Assembly: GCA_002254975.1 (NCBI GenBank)
Contig: NJEB01000060.1
Location: 1-5,094 of the forward strand
Reading direction: 5' to 3'
Length of the DNA: 5,094 bases
From: Candidatus Hecatellales archaeon ex4484_218
Lineage (GTDB): Archaea > Thermoproteota > Bathyarchaeia > Hecatellales > Hecatellaceae
Shown piece by piece: positions 1-5,094 of this stretch. Position numbers and translations under genes: made by a program. Under the pieces are notes generated by a model. It was not told where the DNA came from. It made no database searches and was given only the letters and a program-made list of their open reading frames with translations. The stretch's first letter is position 1; every line of letters begins with the position of its first letter.

Positions 1-1289
1 AAATAGAATCTTTCAGGCCAAACAACAGGAATAAGGGATGCTGTTGGTGTGTTTAAGCCTACAATAAACGAGTTTGAATATATTCTGTAAACATTTAAAC
101 CTGAACAATCCGAATACTGGATTGTTGCTGGTTTAAGTTCAAGAAAGTTTTTTTCAGGAATTTTTGTTATTTTTACAGTGTAAATAAGGGAAGCTGAAGA
201 ACCAGGTGGAATTTTTGAAAATGTTTGGTTTATTGACCCTTCAATAAGAGTTGCCATTTCACTGATTGCTTTAAATCCTTCCTCATCATCTACTTGAACA
301 TTAGTAGCATCCTCTATACCTTGATTTGAAATTTGAACAATTATTTTCACTTCGTCTCCTAGTTTCCAGTTAGTTGGGTCTGTATATTTAACCACACTTA
401 AAGCAGGTTGAGGTTTAGGTAAGTAGGTGAATTTTATGAAAATATCCGTGTAAACGTTAGCTTTATCAAGAAAACCAACAATTTTTGAGAATGGTTCAAC
501 CTGATAGTTTGGAACAACTACTTCCTCAACAATGGAGGATGGAACATAAAATTCAATCTTTGAGTAGTCTGCAACTGGTGAAGCTGTTAAATTTTGGTAT
601 CCAAATGCTTCTTTAATACTTGCTAGATACTCACCACCAACAGTTTTTATGGTGGTTTTAGGTGGAAGATGAATTAAGCGCATTGCAATCTCTTTTCCCT
701 CATAAACCTCAATTCCTAACATGGAAAACTTAGAATTCTTGTAAACATTTTGGTCGTATAAATCTAGAAAACCACCATTTTCCTTAGGAATGTATTCCGA
801 ATAAACCTTCAAGAAAGAATCAAAGTCTATGGTTGAATAGTAAAGAAACCGGTCTTTCCCAAAATTTTCTAGATAATCCGTAAAATCCAGTTTTTGAAAA
901 TGAACCGGAAAAATTTCTTGGAATGTTTTTACAACAAGATTAGCTTCCCTAAAAATAGAAACCTTGTCTGCATCCTGCTGATACTGAATTTCAAGAATAG
1001 CACCTTCTGGTAGATAAGGTAAACCTATCTTGTAAAAATTTAAAGGTGTTTCTGTTTTTGCAACCCATAATGAGGTTTTAAGAATGGTTGATAAACCCTT
1101 AAAATTACTCAAAGGTTTATTAATTGGAAGATTCGTACCTTTTAACTCTAACTCAGCATAAGCATCCAACTCTGTTACATAAAGTTTAAGAGTTTCAGTA
1201 TAGGTTGGATTTGATTTTACCGGTAAAGTTTGAAAACTAACCATCAAAAGCATAAACAAAATTAAAGTAGCAGTTATTTTACGTATCAA
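1..1289 (-). CDS. Exported protein with C-terminal CARDB/DUF11/TRAP-beta-like domain (3' end cut by window edge)
   Basis: The frame is open from a TTG at 1289 to the window edge, giving 429 residues with no stop seen. An in-frame TAA lies 15 nt upstream of the TTG, and AAAGG at 1299-1303 is a suitable ribosome-binding site. Starting at the first ATG (residue 13) would destroy the signal peptide, so TTG is preferred. Residues 1-26 are a signal peptide: Arg3/Lys4, then a hydrophobic core ILFMLLMV. Residues 30-290 form a mixed, probably beta-rich region that I do not recognise. Residues 296-410 look like an extracellular beta-sandwich: the stretch YTDPTNWKLGDEV, then a SNQG..DATNVQV segment, then IPPGSSASLIYTV, as seen in CARDB, DUF11 and TRAP-beta-like domains. 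Such archaeal proteins often end in a membrane anchor, which would lie outside the window. It is divergent to the exported protein at 1461. Likely role: cell-surface or envelope protein; function unknown. Confidence 0.82.
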   Translation of the reverse strand, partial: MIRKITATLILFMLLMVSFQTLPVKSNPTYTETLKLYVTELDAYAELELKGTNLPINKPLSNFKGLSTILKTSLWVAKTETPLNFYKIGLPYLPEGAILEIQYQQDADKVSIFREANLVVKTFQEIFPVHFQKLDFTDYLENFGKDRFLYYSTIDFDSFLKVYSEYIPKENGGFLDLYDQNVYKNSKFSMLGIEVYEGKEIAMRLIHLPPKTTIKTVGGEYLASIKEAFGYQNLTASPVADYSKIEFYVPSSIVEEVVVPNYQVEPFSKIVGFLDKANVYTDIFIKFTYLPKPQPALSVVKYTDPTNWKLGDEVKIIVQISNQGIEDATNVQVDDEEGFKAISEMATLIEGSINQTFSKIPPGSSASLIYTVKITKIPEKNFLELKPATIQYSDCSGLNVYRIYSNSFIVGLNTPTASLIPVVWPERFY

Positions 1290-1298
1290 CTCATCAAA

Positions 1299-1303
1299 CC
1301 TTT
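1299..1303 (-). promoter_or_regulatory. Ribosome-binding site supporting a TTG start
   Basis: Reading the minus strand, AAAGG lies 9 nt before the TTG at 1289 and just downstream of the in-frame TAA. It supports TTG as the true start of the leftmost gene. The match to the archaeal anti-SD is short. Confidence 0.45.
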
Positions 1304-1401
1304 AATGGACTTTAACTCTGAATAACACTAACTATTATTCTAACATCAACCATAAAATGTTTACTACTGGAACAGGGGTTTCAAAAAGTTTCATAATGTT
1401 C

Positions 1402-1410
1402 TTAAAATAT
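1402..1410 (+). promoter_or_regulatory. Candidate archaeal TATA box for the exported coiled-coil gene
   Basis: TTAAAATAT resembles the archaeal TTTAWATA box. It sits about 51 nt before the ATG at 1461, so transcription starting about 25 nt downstream would leave a leader near 25-30 nt containing the SD site. This is a visual match in AT-rich DNA, so confidence is modest. The same 171-bp region (1290-1460) must also hold the minus-strand promoter for the gene ending at 1289, for which I see no convincing box. Confidence 0.4.
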
Positions 1411-1447
1411 GTCTCTCAGCAAAGTATATTACTGGTAATTCTTGATT

Positions 1448-1454
1448 GGGAGGT
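1448..1454 (+). promoter_or_regulatory. Strong Shine-Dalgarno site that sets the start at 1461
   Basis: GGGAGGT lies 6 nt before the ATG at 1461. An in-frame TTG at 1446 overlaps this SD, so the longer reading (five extra residues MGGLT) would translate the ribosome-binding site itself and is unlikely. Confidence 0.75.
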
Positions 1455-1460
1455 TTAACC

Positions 1461-2717
1461 ATGAATTCCCCTAAAACATTCTTCATACTTGGAATTGTAA
1501 TAACCTTGCTACTTTCTGTTACCGTATCTCCGATAAGCACCGGATTTGCTGAAAAAAATTCTACAAGTCAAAATGAAAACTTAAAAATTAAAGCTGAAAT
1601 ACTGCTAGAAATTGCTAAAAAAACTAAGGAATATGTAAACATCACCCTAACAAAAATAGTTGAGACACCCGAAAATGTTTCAGCTTTGTACATGCAAGCA
1701 GTTATACTTCTTGAAAACGCAACAAAACTTTATAATGAAGGCTTTTTTGAAGAATCTTCAAAATTATCAGTAAAAGCTATGCAAAAACTTAAAAAGGTTA
1801 TAGTGGAAATCCAACATCTTGAAAAAGAATTAGAAATTGAGAAAAAAGCACGTTTTGCAATTGAGACTTCTAGTGCTATTGCCAGAGCAAAAATTTTTGT
1901 GGAAAAAATTAAAAATTTAGCTAATAAAACTAAGGAAATTGCTTCAACATTAAATTATACGATAAACTTGGAAATGATTGATGAGATTGTTCAAAATGCA
2001 ACTGAATGTTTGCAAAATGCAACAGTTTTAACATCTATGGGGAAAGTTGATGAAGCTTCAAAAAAAATTGGTGAAACCCATAAAATTGTTGCAAGATTTA
2101 TGGGTATTCTTCAACCTATCATAAAAATTGATAAAGAAAGAAAAGCAGAAAAATTTATCAATAAAACAATTCAACATCTAGAAAAAATTGAAGGAAAATT
2201 AAACATTTTGCTTGTTAATGCTTCTCCAACAGCTCAAATAGCTGTTAAAAAAGCTTTAGAGAATGCTCAAGCAAAACTCTTAAACATTAAAAGTTTTCTT
2301 AAAACAAAAAATCTTGATGTTGTTATTAAAGAAATCCAAAATGCAAAAAGGATGGAGGAAGAAGCATTTCAAACATTGTCTAAAAATGTTCCTAAAGCAG
2401 AAATAGTATTAAAAAACATCGAAAAGTTAGAAGAAATCGAAGAGTTAAAAGGAAAAATTGAAATGCTAAGAAAAATGCTTAAACATTTAAAGCATATGAA
2501 TGTTCAAACTTCTAAGATTGAAACTTTACTTTCTGAGGCTGAAGATTTACTGTTAAAAGCAGAAAAACATTTGGAAGAAGGAAATCTAGATAAAGCTAAA
2601 ATTTTTGTTAGTAAAGCAAAAACAAAAATTGATGAAGCGGAAAAACTTATTGGGGAAATAAGTTTTTGGAGGTTAAAGCCAACGGGGAAAAGATTTCATG
2701 TTATTCCAGTTCAATAA
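1461..2717 (+). CDS. Exported, helix-rich repeat protein with many N-glycosylation sequons
   Basis: 418 residues from the ATG after a strong SD. Residues 1-30 form a signal peptide (Lys5, hydrophobic core FFILGIVITLLLSVTV, likely cleavage after STGFA). No other membrane segment or C-terminal anchor is seen, so the product is probably secreted or held at the surface by partners. The rest is Lys/Glu/Leu/Ala-rich and heptad-like, with almost no Pro, Gly or Trp, and it reads as long helical bundles. Four divergent units of about 85-100 residues start near residues 44, 143, 229 and 328. Each ends in a helix-turn-helix such as LLLKAEKHLEEGNLDKAKIF. Ten N-x-S/T sequons occur (N33, 60, 72, 86, 155, 165, 179, 186, 234, 253), with none in the last 165 residues. 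The basic tail after about residue 400 leaves the repeat pattern and overlaps the 3' end of the convergent ATPase gene. No family is recognised; structural or scaffold roles are only a guess. Confidence 0.85.
   Translation: MNSPKTFFILGIVITLLLSVTVSPISTGFAEKNSTSQNENLKIKAEILLEIAKKTKEYVNITLTKIVETPENVSALYMQAVILLENATKLYNEGFFEESSKLSVKAMQKLKKVIVEIQHLEKELEIEKKARFAIETSSAIARAKIFVEKIKNLANKTKEIASTLNYTINLEMIDEIVQNATECLQNATVLTSMGKVDEASKKIGETHKIVARFMGILQPIIKIDKERKAEKFINKTIQHLEKIEGKLNILLVNASPTAQIAVKKALENAQAKLLNIKSFLKTKNLDVVIKEIQNAKRMEEEAFQTLSKNVPKAEIVLKNIEKLEEIEELKGKIEMLRKMLKHLKHMNVQTSKIETLLSEAEDLLLKAEKHLEEGNLDKAKIFVSKAKTKIDEAEKLIGEISFWRLKPTGKRFHVIPVQ
1503..1550 (+). other. Signal peptide core and predicted cleavage region
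   Basis: This part encodes the hydrophobic core and the small-residue end (STGFA) of the signal peptide, followed at once by the polar EKNSTS segment with the first sequon. It indicates Sec-dependent export. Confidence 0.6.
1590..2660 (+). repeat. Four divergent ~85-100-residue protein repeats
   Basis: Units start near residues 44, 143, 229 and 328 of the exported protein. Each contains an A/K-rich helix, a looser linker, then a pair of helices around a turn. The turn region reads YNEGFFEESSK in unit 1, SMGKVDEASKK in unit 2, KTKNLDVVIKE in unit 3 and EEGNLDKAKIF in unit 4. The repeat is visible at protein level only; the DNA copies have diverged, which implies old internal duplication. Confidence 0.55.
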
Positions 2718-3402
2718 TTCTTTCTTTTGGATAAACAACAATACCTTTTTCTGTTGTTATTTGATATGGTCTAAGTTGTCCATCATAAGTTACTCCTCGC
2801 ATTTTTTCGATCTGTAATGCTTGAATAACTTTACTTTTTAGGATAACTTTATGAAGAATAATAACACCATCAGCAAGAAATTCTTCAACATGAAAAGTAC
2901 GTGTTAATGTTGCATGTTTAGCTTCACTAGTTACAACCACAGTACATCCTAATTCTGATAGTGTGCTAAAAAGACGCATAATATCTAATCTTTGCTGGTA
3001 TGGGTCTTTTTCTTGAAGAAGCATTGTTGTTAACGGGTCTATAGCTAACCTTTTAACATTAGGCTTTACTGCTTCTCTAATAATGTGGATAAGCCCTCCT
3101 GGTCTTATGGTTACAAACTGAATAGGGTTTAACGCAACAATGGAAAGTTTTCCTTCTTCCCTAAGCTTAGGTAAATCTATCCCAAAACTAGCCATATTTT
3201 CATCAAGTCTTTCAACAGGTTCATCAAGTGTAACAAAAACTCCACTCTCCCCATAGTCTACAACTCCACGGTAAAGATACTGCATCGCAAAAACAGTTTT
3301 ACCTGTTCCAGGACCACCTGAAACAAGAATAATTCTACCTTTGGGGAAACCTCCCCCAAGTAACTCATCCAAACCTTCAATTCCTGTTGGAACACGTTCC
3401 AT
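2701..3402 (-). CDS. Single-domain KaiC/RAD55-family ATPase (RecA superfamily)
   Basis: 233 residues from ATG 3402. AGGTGA at 3411-3416 lies 8 nt upstream; a GTG at 3414 overlaps that SD and is rejected. The N-terminus VPTGIEGLDELLGGGFP is the family signature. Walker A is GGPGTGKT at residues 29-36. D60-E61 in FVTLDEP sit where KaiC has its paired catalytic acidic residues. Walker B is RLAID at 118-122 (D122). VVVTSE at 155-160 is the sensor-like strand, EEFLADGVI at 173-181 follows, and the KMRG motif is at 200-203. The length is that of one complete KaiC domain, so this is an intact ATPase and not a two-domain clock protein. Family members are cytoplasmic and take part in signalling, motility or DNA-related tasks; the substrate here cannot be told. 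The stop lies inside the 3' end of the plus-strand gene (17-bp overlap). It is divergent to the isoprenoid-synthase-like gene. Confidence 0.93.
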   Translation of the reverse strand: MERVPTGIEGLDELLGGGFPKGRIILVSGGPGTGKTVFAMQYLYRGVVDYGESGVFVTLDEPVERLDENMASFGIDLPKLREEGKLSIVALNPIQFVTIRPGGLIHIIREAVKPNVKRLAIDPLTTMLLQEKDPYQQRLDIMRLFSTLSELGCTVVVTSEAKHATLTRTFHVEEFLADGVIILHKVILKSKVIQALQIEKMRGVTYDGQLRPYQITTEKGIVVYPKERIIELE

Positions 3403-3410
3403 AAACAGTC

Positions 3411-3416
3411 TCACCT
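3411..3416 (-). promoter_or_regulatory. Ribosome-binding site of the KaiC-like gene
   Basis: On the minus strand AGGTGA, a classic archaeal SD, lies 8 nt before the ATG at 3402. It contains the alternative GTG (3414-3412), which is why the shorter protein is preferred. Confidence 0.7.
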
Positions 3417-3440
3417 ACAGTTTATATCGTTGTTGTTTTA

Positions 3441-3450
3441 ATTATAAAAA
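3441..3450 (-). promoter_or_regulatory. Candidate TATA box of the KaiC-like gene
   Basis: The minus strand reads TTTTTATAAT, a good archaeal TATA-like box. A start about 25 nt downstream would fall near 3420, giving a leader of roughly 18 nt that still includes the SD at 3411-3416. Confidence 0.45.
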
Positions 3451-3468
3451 CGTTTTAGACAATCAAAA

Positions 3469-3512
3469 CTTTTAATTTAAGATTTAGTTTTAAATCCAAA
3501 TCTGAATTAAAG
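3469..3512. repeat. Imperfect inverted repeat between two divergent promoters
   Basis: The left arm at 3469-3485 pairs with 3498-3512 (GATTT with AAATC at the core, then A/T-rich pairs with one mismatch and small bulges) around a loop of about 12 nt. It lies between the TATA candidate of the KaiC-like gene and a TATA-like AGTAAATATA at 3511-3520 on the plus strand. That is where an operator for both genes could sit. AT-rich sequence gives such pairings by chance. Confidence 0.3.
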
Positions 3513-3520
3513 TAAATATA
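3511..3520 (+). promoter_or_regulatory. Weak candidate TATA box for the isoprenoid-synthase-like gene
   Basis: AGTAAATATA is the better-placed of several A/T boxes in 3480-3600 and would give a leader of about 70 nt. A rival, TTTTAAAA near 3581-3588, would start transcription around 3611 and exclude the SD at 3604-3609, so it is less favoured. Confidence 0.25.
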
Positions 3521-3603
3521 CCATAACCTAGTATAGGAATCTTTAGAGGAACATGGGTTTTCAAGTTCTAAGTTTTTGCATTTTAAAAGGTTTACTGGAT
3601 TTA

Positions 3604-3609
3604 AGGTGG
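3604..3609 (+). promoter_or_regulatory. Ribosome-binding site that sets the start at 3615
   Basis: AGGTGG lies 5 nt before ATG 3615. The in-frame TTG at 3576 has no SD, and using it would place this SD inside the coding region, so the 427-residue form is chosen. Confidence 0.7.
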
Positions 3610-3614
3610 ATTAT

Positions 3615-4898
3615 ATGAAAAAAGAGGAGCTAAATTTTCTAAGTAACCTATTCATGTTTACAATTTTAAAGTACATGAATAACAAGTATGATTCTGTTGA
3701 TTTTAAGAAAATAACAAAAACAATCCAAAAAGCTGTTGAAATATTTGAATCCAAACTTAAAGAACTAGACAGTAACAGATATTGTTTAAATGCTGAAACT
3801 TTACTTAAACATAAACTTTTAAAGGAAAAATATTATGTGTATGGTGCTTTTCTTGCAGCCATAAGCTCTTATCCTATTCTTTACAGAATTGCTGATGAAG
3901 AAAGCATAATTTCCTCAATTTTTTCTAAAACATCCATAGTTACCGGAATTAAAGTTTTAGACAATATAAATGATAGTTTACATAATTTTCAAGATGCTAC
4001 TAGGTCCCAACTAAATTTTCAACAAGCATTAACTCAAGGTTATGTAAATTTTTGCCGTGGAGAGGAGTCTTTAAACTGGATTAAAAAAGCTGAAAATAGC
4101 ACTTATCTTATGGCTTTATGGGGTTATCAATCCATAGTGTCTAGTTGTGGTAGAAGCAAGATGTTTAATATGTTTGCTAGGGATGTTGACGAATATATTG
4201 ATGGGCAAATTAGGTCTTTTTATCAGAAAAATGATAAATATACAACTGTAAATATGGATTTGGTAGAATTTATTCAAAAAGTGTCGACAAAATGTTTTGG
4301 AAAACTTTGGATTGATGTAGATTTTTGTTTTTATGAAAAATTTCTTAAAAAAATACCTTCAGATGAAATGATAGCTGTTAAAATGGTTAATAGAAGTATA
4401 GACCTACTTTTTAGGTCTTTACTTTTTTATGATGACGCAACAGACTTAGAAGAAGATATAGAAAACAACATAGTTAGTTCTGTTATGATTCTTGGCCTTG
4501 ACACAGGAAAAATTTTAGCTAAGGATATTTTAATGGATAAAAAATGTTTACCAGAAAAACTCGAAAAATTAGGAGTCATTAGGGATGCTATTCATGTGGG
4601 AAACATTCTTTACCTGAGTGGAGTTGAACAATTGTTTAAAGCTAAAATGTTTACACGTTACATTGATGTTGATGCATTAATCTTTTGTGCAAGAGTTTTA
4701 AGAATGTTTCTTCTCAGAAAACTTCTTAAGCTTAACAAAAAATTAAAAGGATTAAGCATTTTACTTCAATCTTTTAGTCCATTTGAAAAGTTAAAAAAGG
4801 AAATTCCCGACTATTTATATCAATACCGCAAATTAATAGTAAACCTAAATGAAACATACGAAAAAGAATCTATCATCAAACCAGTTAGTACTTTTTAA
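3615..4898 (+). CDS. Divergent class I isoprenoid-synthase-like protein
   Basis: 427 residues, helix-rich, without signal peptide or clear membrane segment. Motifs appear in the order of trans-prenyl synthases. DNIND at 116-120 stands where the first Asp-rich motif DDxxD would be. GQ at 197-198 is followed by K226 in KCFG, like the GQ and KTG elements. FYDDATDLEEDIENN at 271-285 is a good second Asp-rich motif. The first motif has Asn for the second Asp, the Arg pair that normally follows it is absent, and I see no GGKRxRP-like substrate motif near the N-terminus. The expected chemistry, if active, is Mg-dependent ionisation of an allylic diphosphate (chain elongation, head-to-head coupling or cyclisation); substrate and product are unknown. 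At 427 residues it is longer than typical GGPP synthases (about 300-350). It matches what I remember of proteins given the generic name 'class 1 isoprenoid biosynthesis enzyme'. It overlaps the convergent V4R gene by 14 bp. The fold assignment rests on motifs only. Confidence 0.68.
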   Translation: MKKEELNFLSNLFMFTILKYMNNKYDSVDFKKITKTIQKAVEIFESKLKELDSNRYCLNAETLLKHKLLKEKYYVYGAFLAAISSYPILYRIADEESIISSIFSKTSIVTGIKVLDNINDSLHNFQDATRSQLNFQQALTQGYVNFCRGEESLNWIKKAENSTYLMALWGYQSIVSSCGRSKMFNMFARDVDEYIDGQIRSFYQKNDKYTTVNMDLVEFIQKVSTKCFGKLWIDVDFCFYEKFLKKIPSDEMIAVKMVNRSIDLLFRSLLFYDDATDLEEDIENNIVSSVMILGLDTGKILAKDILMDKKCLPEKLEKLGVIRDAIHVGNILYLSGVEQLFKAKMFTRYIDVDALIFCARVLRMFLLRKLLKLNKKLKGLSILLQSFSPFEKLKKEIPDYLYQYRKLIVNLNETYEKESIIKPVSTF

Positions 4899-5094
4899 TA
4901 AGGAAAACGCACTCTTTGTCTCCCATAGCTTTACATTTAATTTCCTCACAAACAATTTTTTCTTTAAATGATTGGGAAAGACCACCTGTAAGAGTTCCAC
5001 TTATAATATGACAAACTGGTTTGTTACTTTTTATGCCCTCACATAAAAAACAATCTTTAATGGTTACAATCCAAGTATTTTCCTCCTTTTTTTC
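4885..5094 (-). CDS. V4R-domain protein, C-terminal part (5' end cut by window edge)
   Basis: The last 69 residues are visible, in an open frame from the right edge to TAA at 4887-4885. They show the C-terminal half of a V4R (4-vinyl reductase) domain: IKDCFLCEG, PVCHIISGTLTGGLSQSF, then VCEEIKCKAMGDKECVFLI. Cysteines at 15, 18, 28, 49, 54 and 62 of the visible part, the G.L.GGLS segment and the E..C.A.GD..C.F ending are the family pattern. V4R domains are small-molecule-binding, cysteine-rich modules known from BchJ and from the sensor region of XylR/DmpR-type regulators; many archaeal members are uncharacterised. Whether a DNA-binding or other domain lies upstream cannot be seen. It converges on and overlaps the isoprenoid-synthase-like gene. 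Confidence 0.85.
   Translation of the reverse strand, partial: EKKEENTWIVTIKDCFLCEGIKSNKPVCHIISGTLTGGLSQSFKEKIVCEEIKCKAMGDKECVFLIKKY

Noticed and set aside
1428..1439. Short perfect palindrome ATTAC-TG-GTAAT near the presumed transcription start
   Set aside because: Arms of only 5 bp in AT-rich DNA are expected by chance; too weak to call an operator.
1446..1460. TTG start for the exported helical protein, adding MGGLT
   Set aside because: The added codons are the Shine-Dalgarno sequence itself; ATG 1461 has ideal spacing from it.
2718..2730. T-rich stretch after the plus-strand stop as a terminator
   Set aside because: It is interrupted by C residues and lies in the coding sequence of the opposing gene; T-runs of this length are common throughout the window.
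2701..3402. Circadian KaiC clock protein
   Set aside because: Only one ATPase domain is present and no KaiA/KaiB gene is seen; single-domain members are common in archaea without any known clock.
3403..3414. GTG start for the KaiC-like ATPase, adding MRLF
   Set aside because: The GTG lies within the AGGTGA ribosome-binding site, and the family's usual N-terminus begins just before VPTGIEGLDELLGGG.
3576..3614. TTG start adding 13 residues to the isoprenoid-synthase-like protein
   Set aside because: No SD precedes it, while AGGTGG stands 5 nt before ATG 3615.
1..5094. tRNA, rRNA, CRISPR array or insertion sequence
   Set aside because: No GC-rich structured stretch, no regularly spaced direct repeats, no transposase motifs and no terminal inverted repeats were seen; nearly all bases belong to the five genes.

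Overview
The window is AT-rich and almost fully coding. It looks like part of an archaeal chromosome. The support is archaeal-style ribosome-binding sites (AGGTGA, AGGTGG, GGGAGGT) 5-8 nt before starts, TATA-like boxes rather than bacterial -35/-10 pairs, a stand-alone KaiC/RAD55-type ATPase, exported proteins (one rich in N-glycosylation sequons), and a V4R-domain protein. A Bathyarchaeia-like or related uncultured lineage would fit, but the lineage is a guess from gene content.

There are five protein genes, two of them cut by the window edges. (1) Positions 1-1289, minus strand: an exported protein with a signal peptide, a long unrecognised domain and a C-terminal beta-sandwich domain of CARDB/DUF11/TRAP-beta type; its C-terminus lies outside the window. 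(2) Positions 1461-2717, plus strand: an exported, helix-rich, coiled-coil-like protein made of four divergent repeats, with ten sequons confined to the N-terminal 60%. (3) Positions 2701-3402, minus strand: a complete single-domain KaiC-like ATPase. (4) Positions 3615-4898, plus strand: a divergent class I isoprenoid-synthase-like protein with a degenerate first metal motif (DNIND), a GQ...K..G segment and a well-preserved second motif (DDATD). (5) Positions 4885-5094, minus strand: the C-terminal 69 residues of a V4R-domain protein with the conserved cysteine pattern.

Strands strictly alternate (-, +, -, +, -). Genes 1/2 and 3/4 are divergent pairs sharing intergenic regions of 171 and 212 bp. 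Genes 2/3 and 4/5 are convergent pairs that overlap at their 3' ends by 17 and 14 bp. No operon is visible, so functional links must be argued from shared promoters or overlapping ends. Genes 1 and 2 may be two cell-surface proteins controlled together. Genes 4 and 5 pair an isoprenoid-type enzyme with a possible small-hydrophobic-ligand sensor, and gene 3 adds a signalling-type ATPase on a shared promoter region; this grouping is inference. I found no RNA genes, mobile elements, CRISPR arrays or intergenic stretch over 300 bp.
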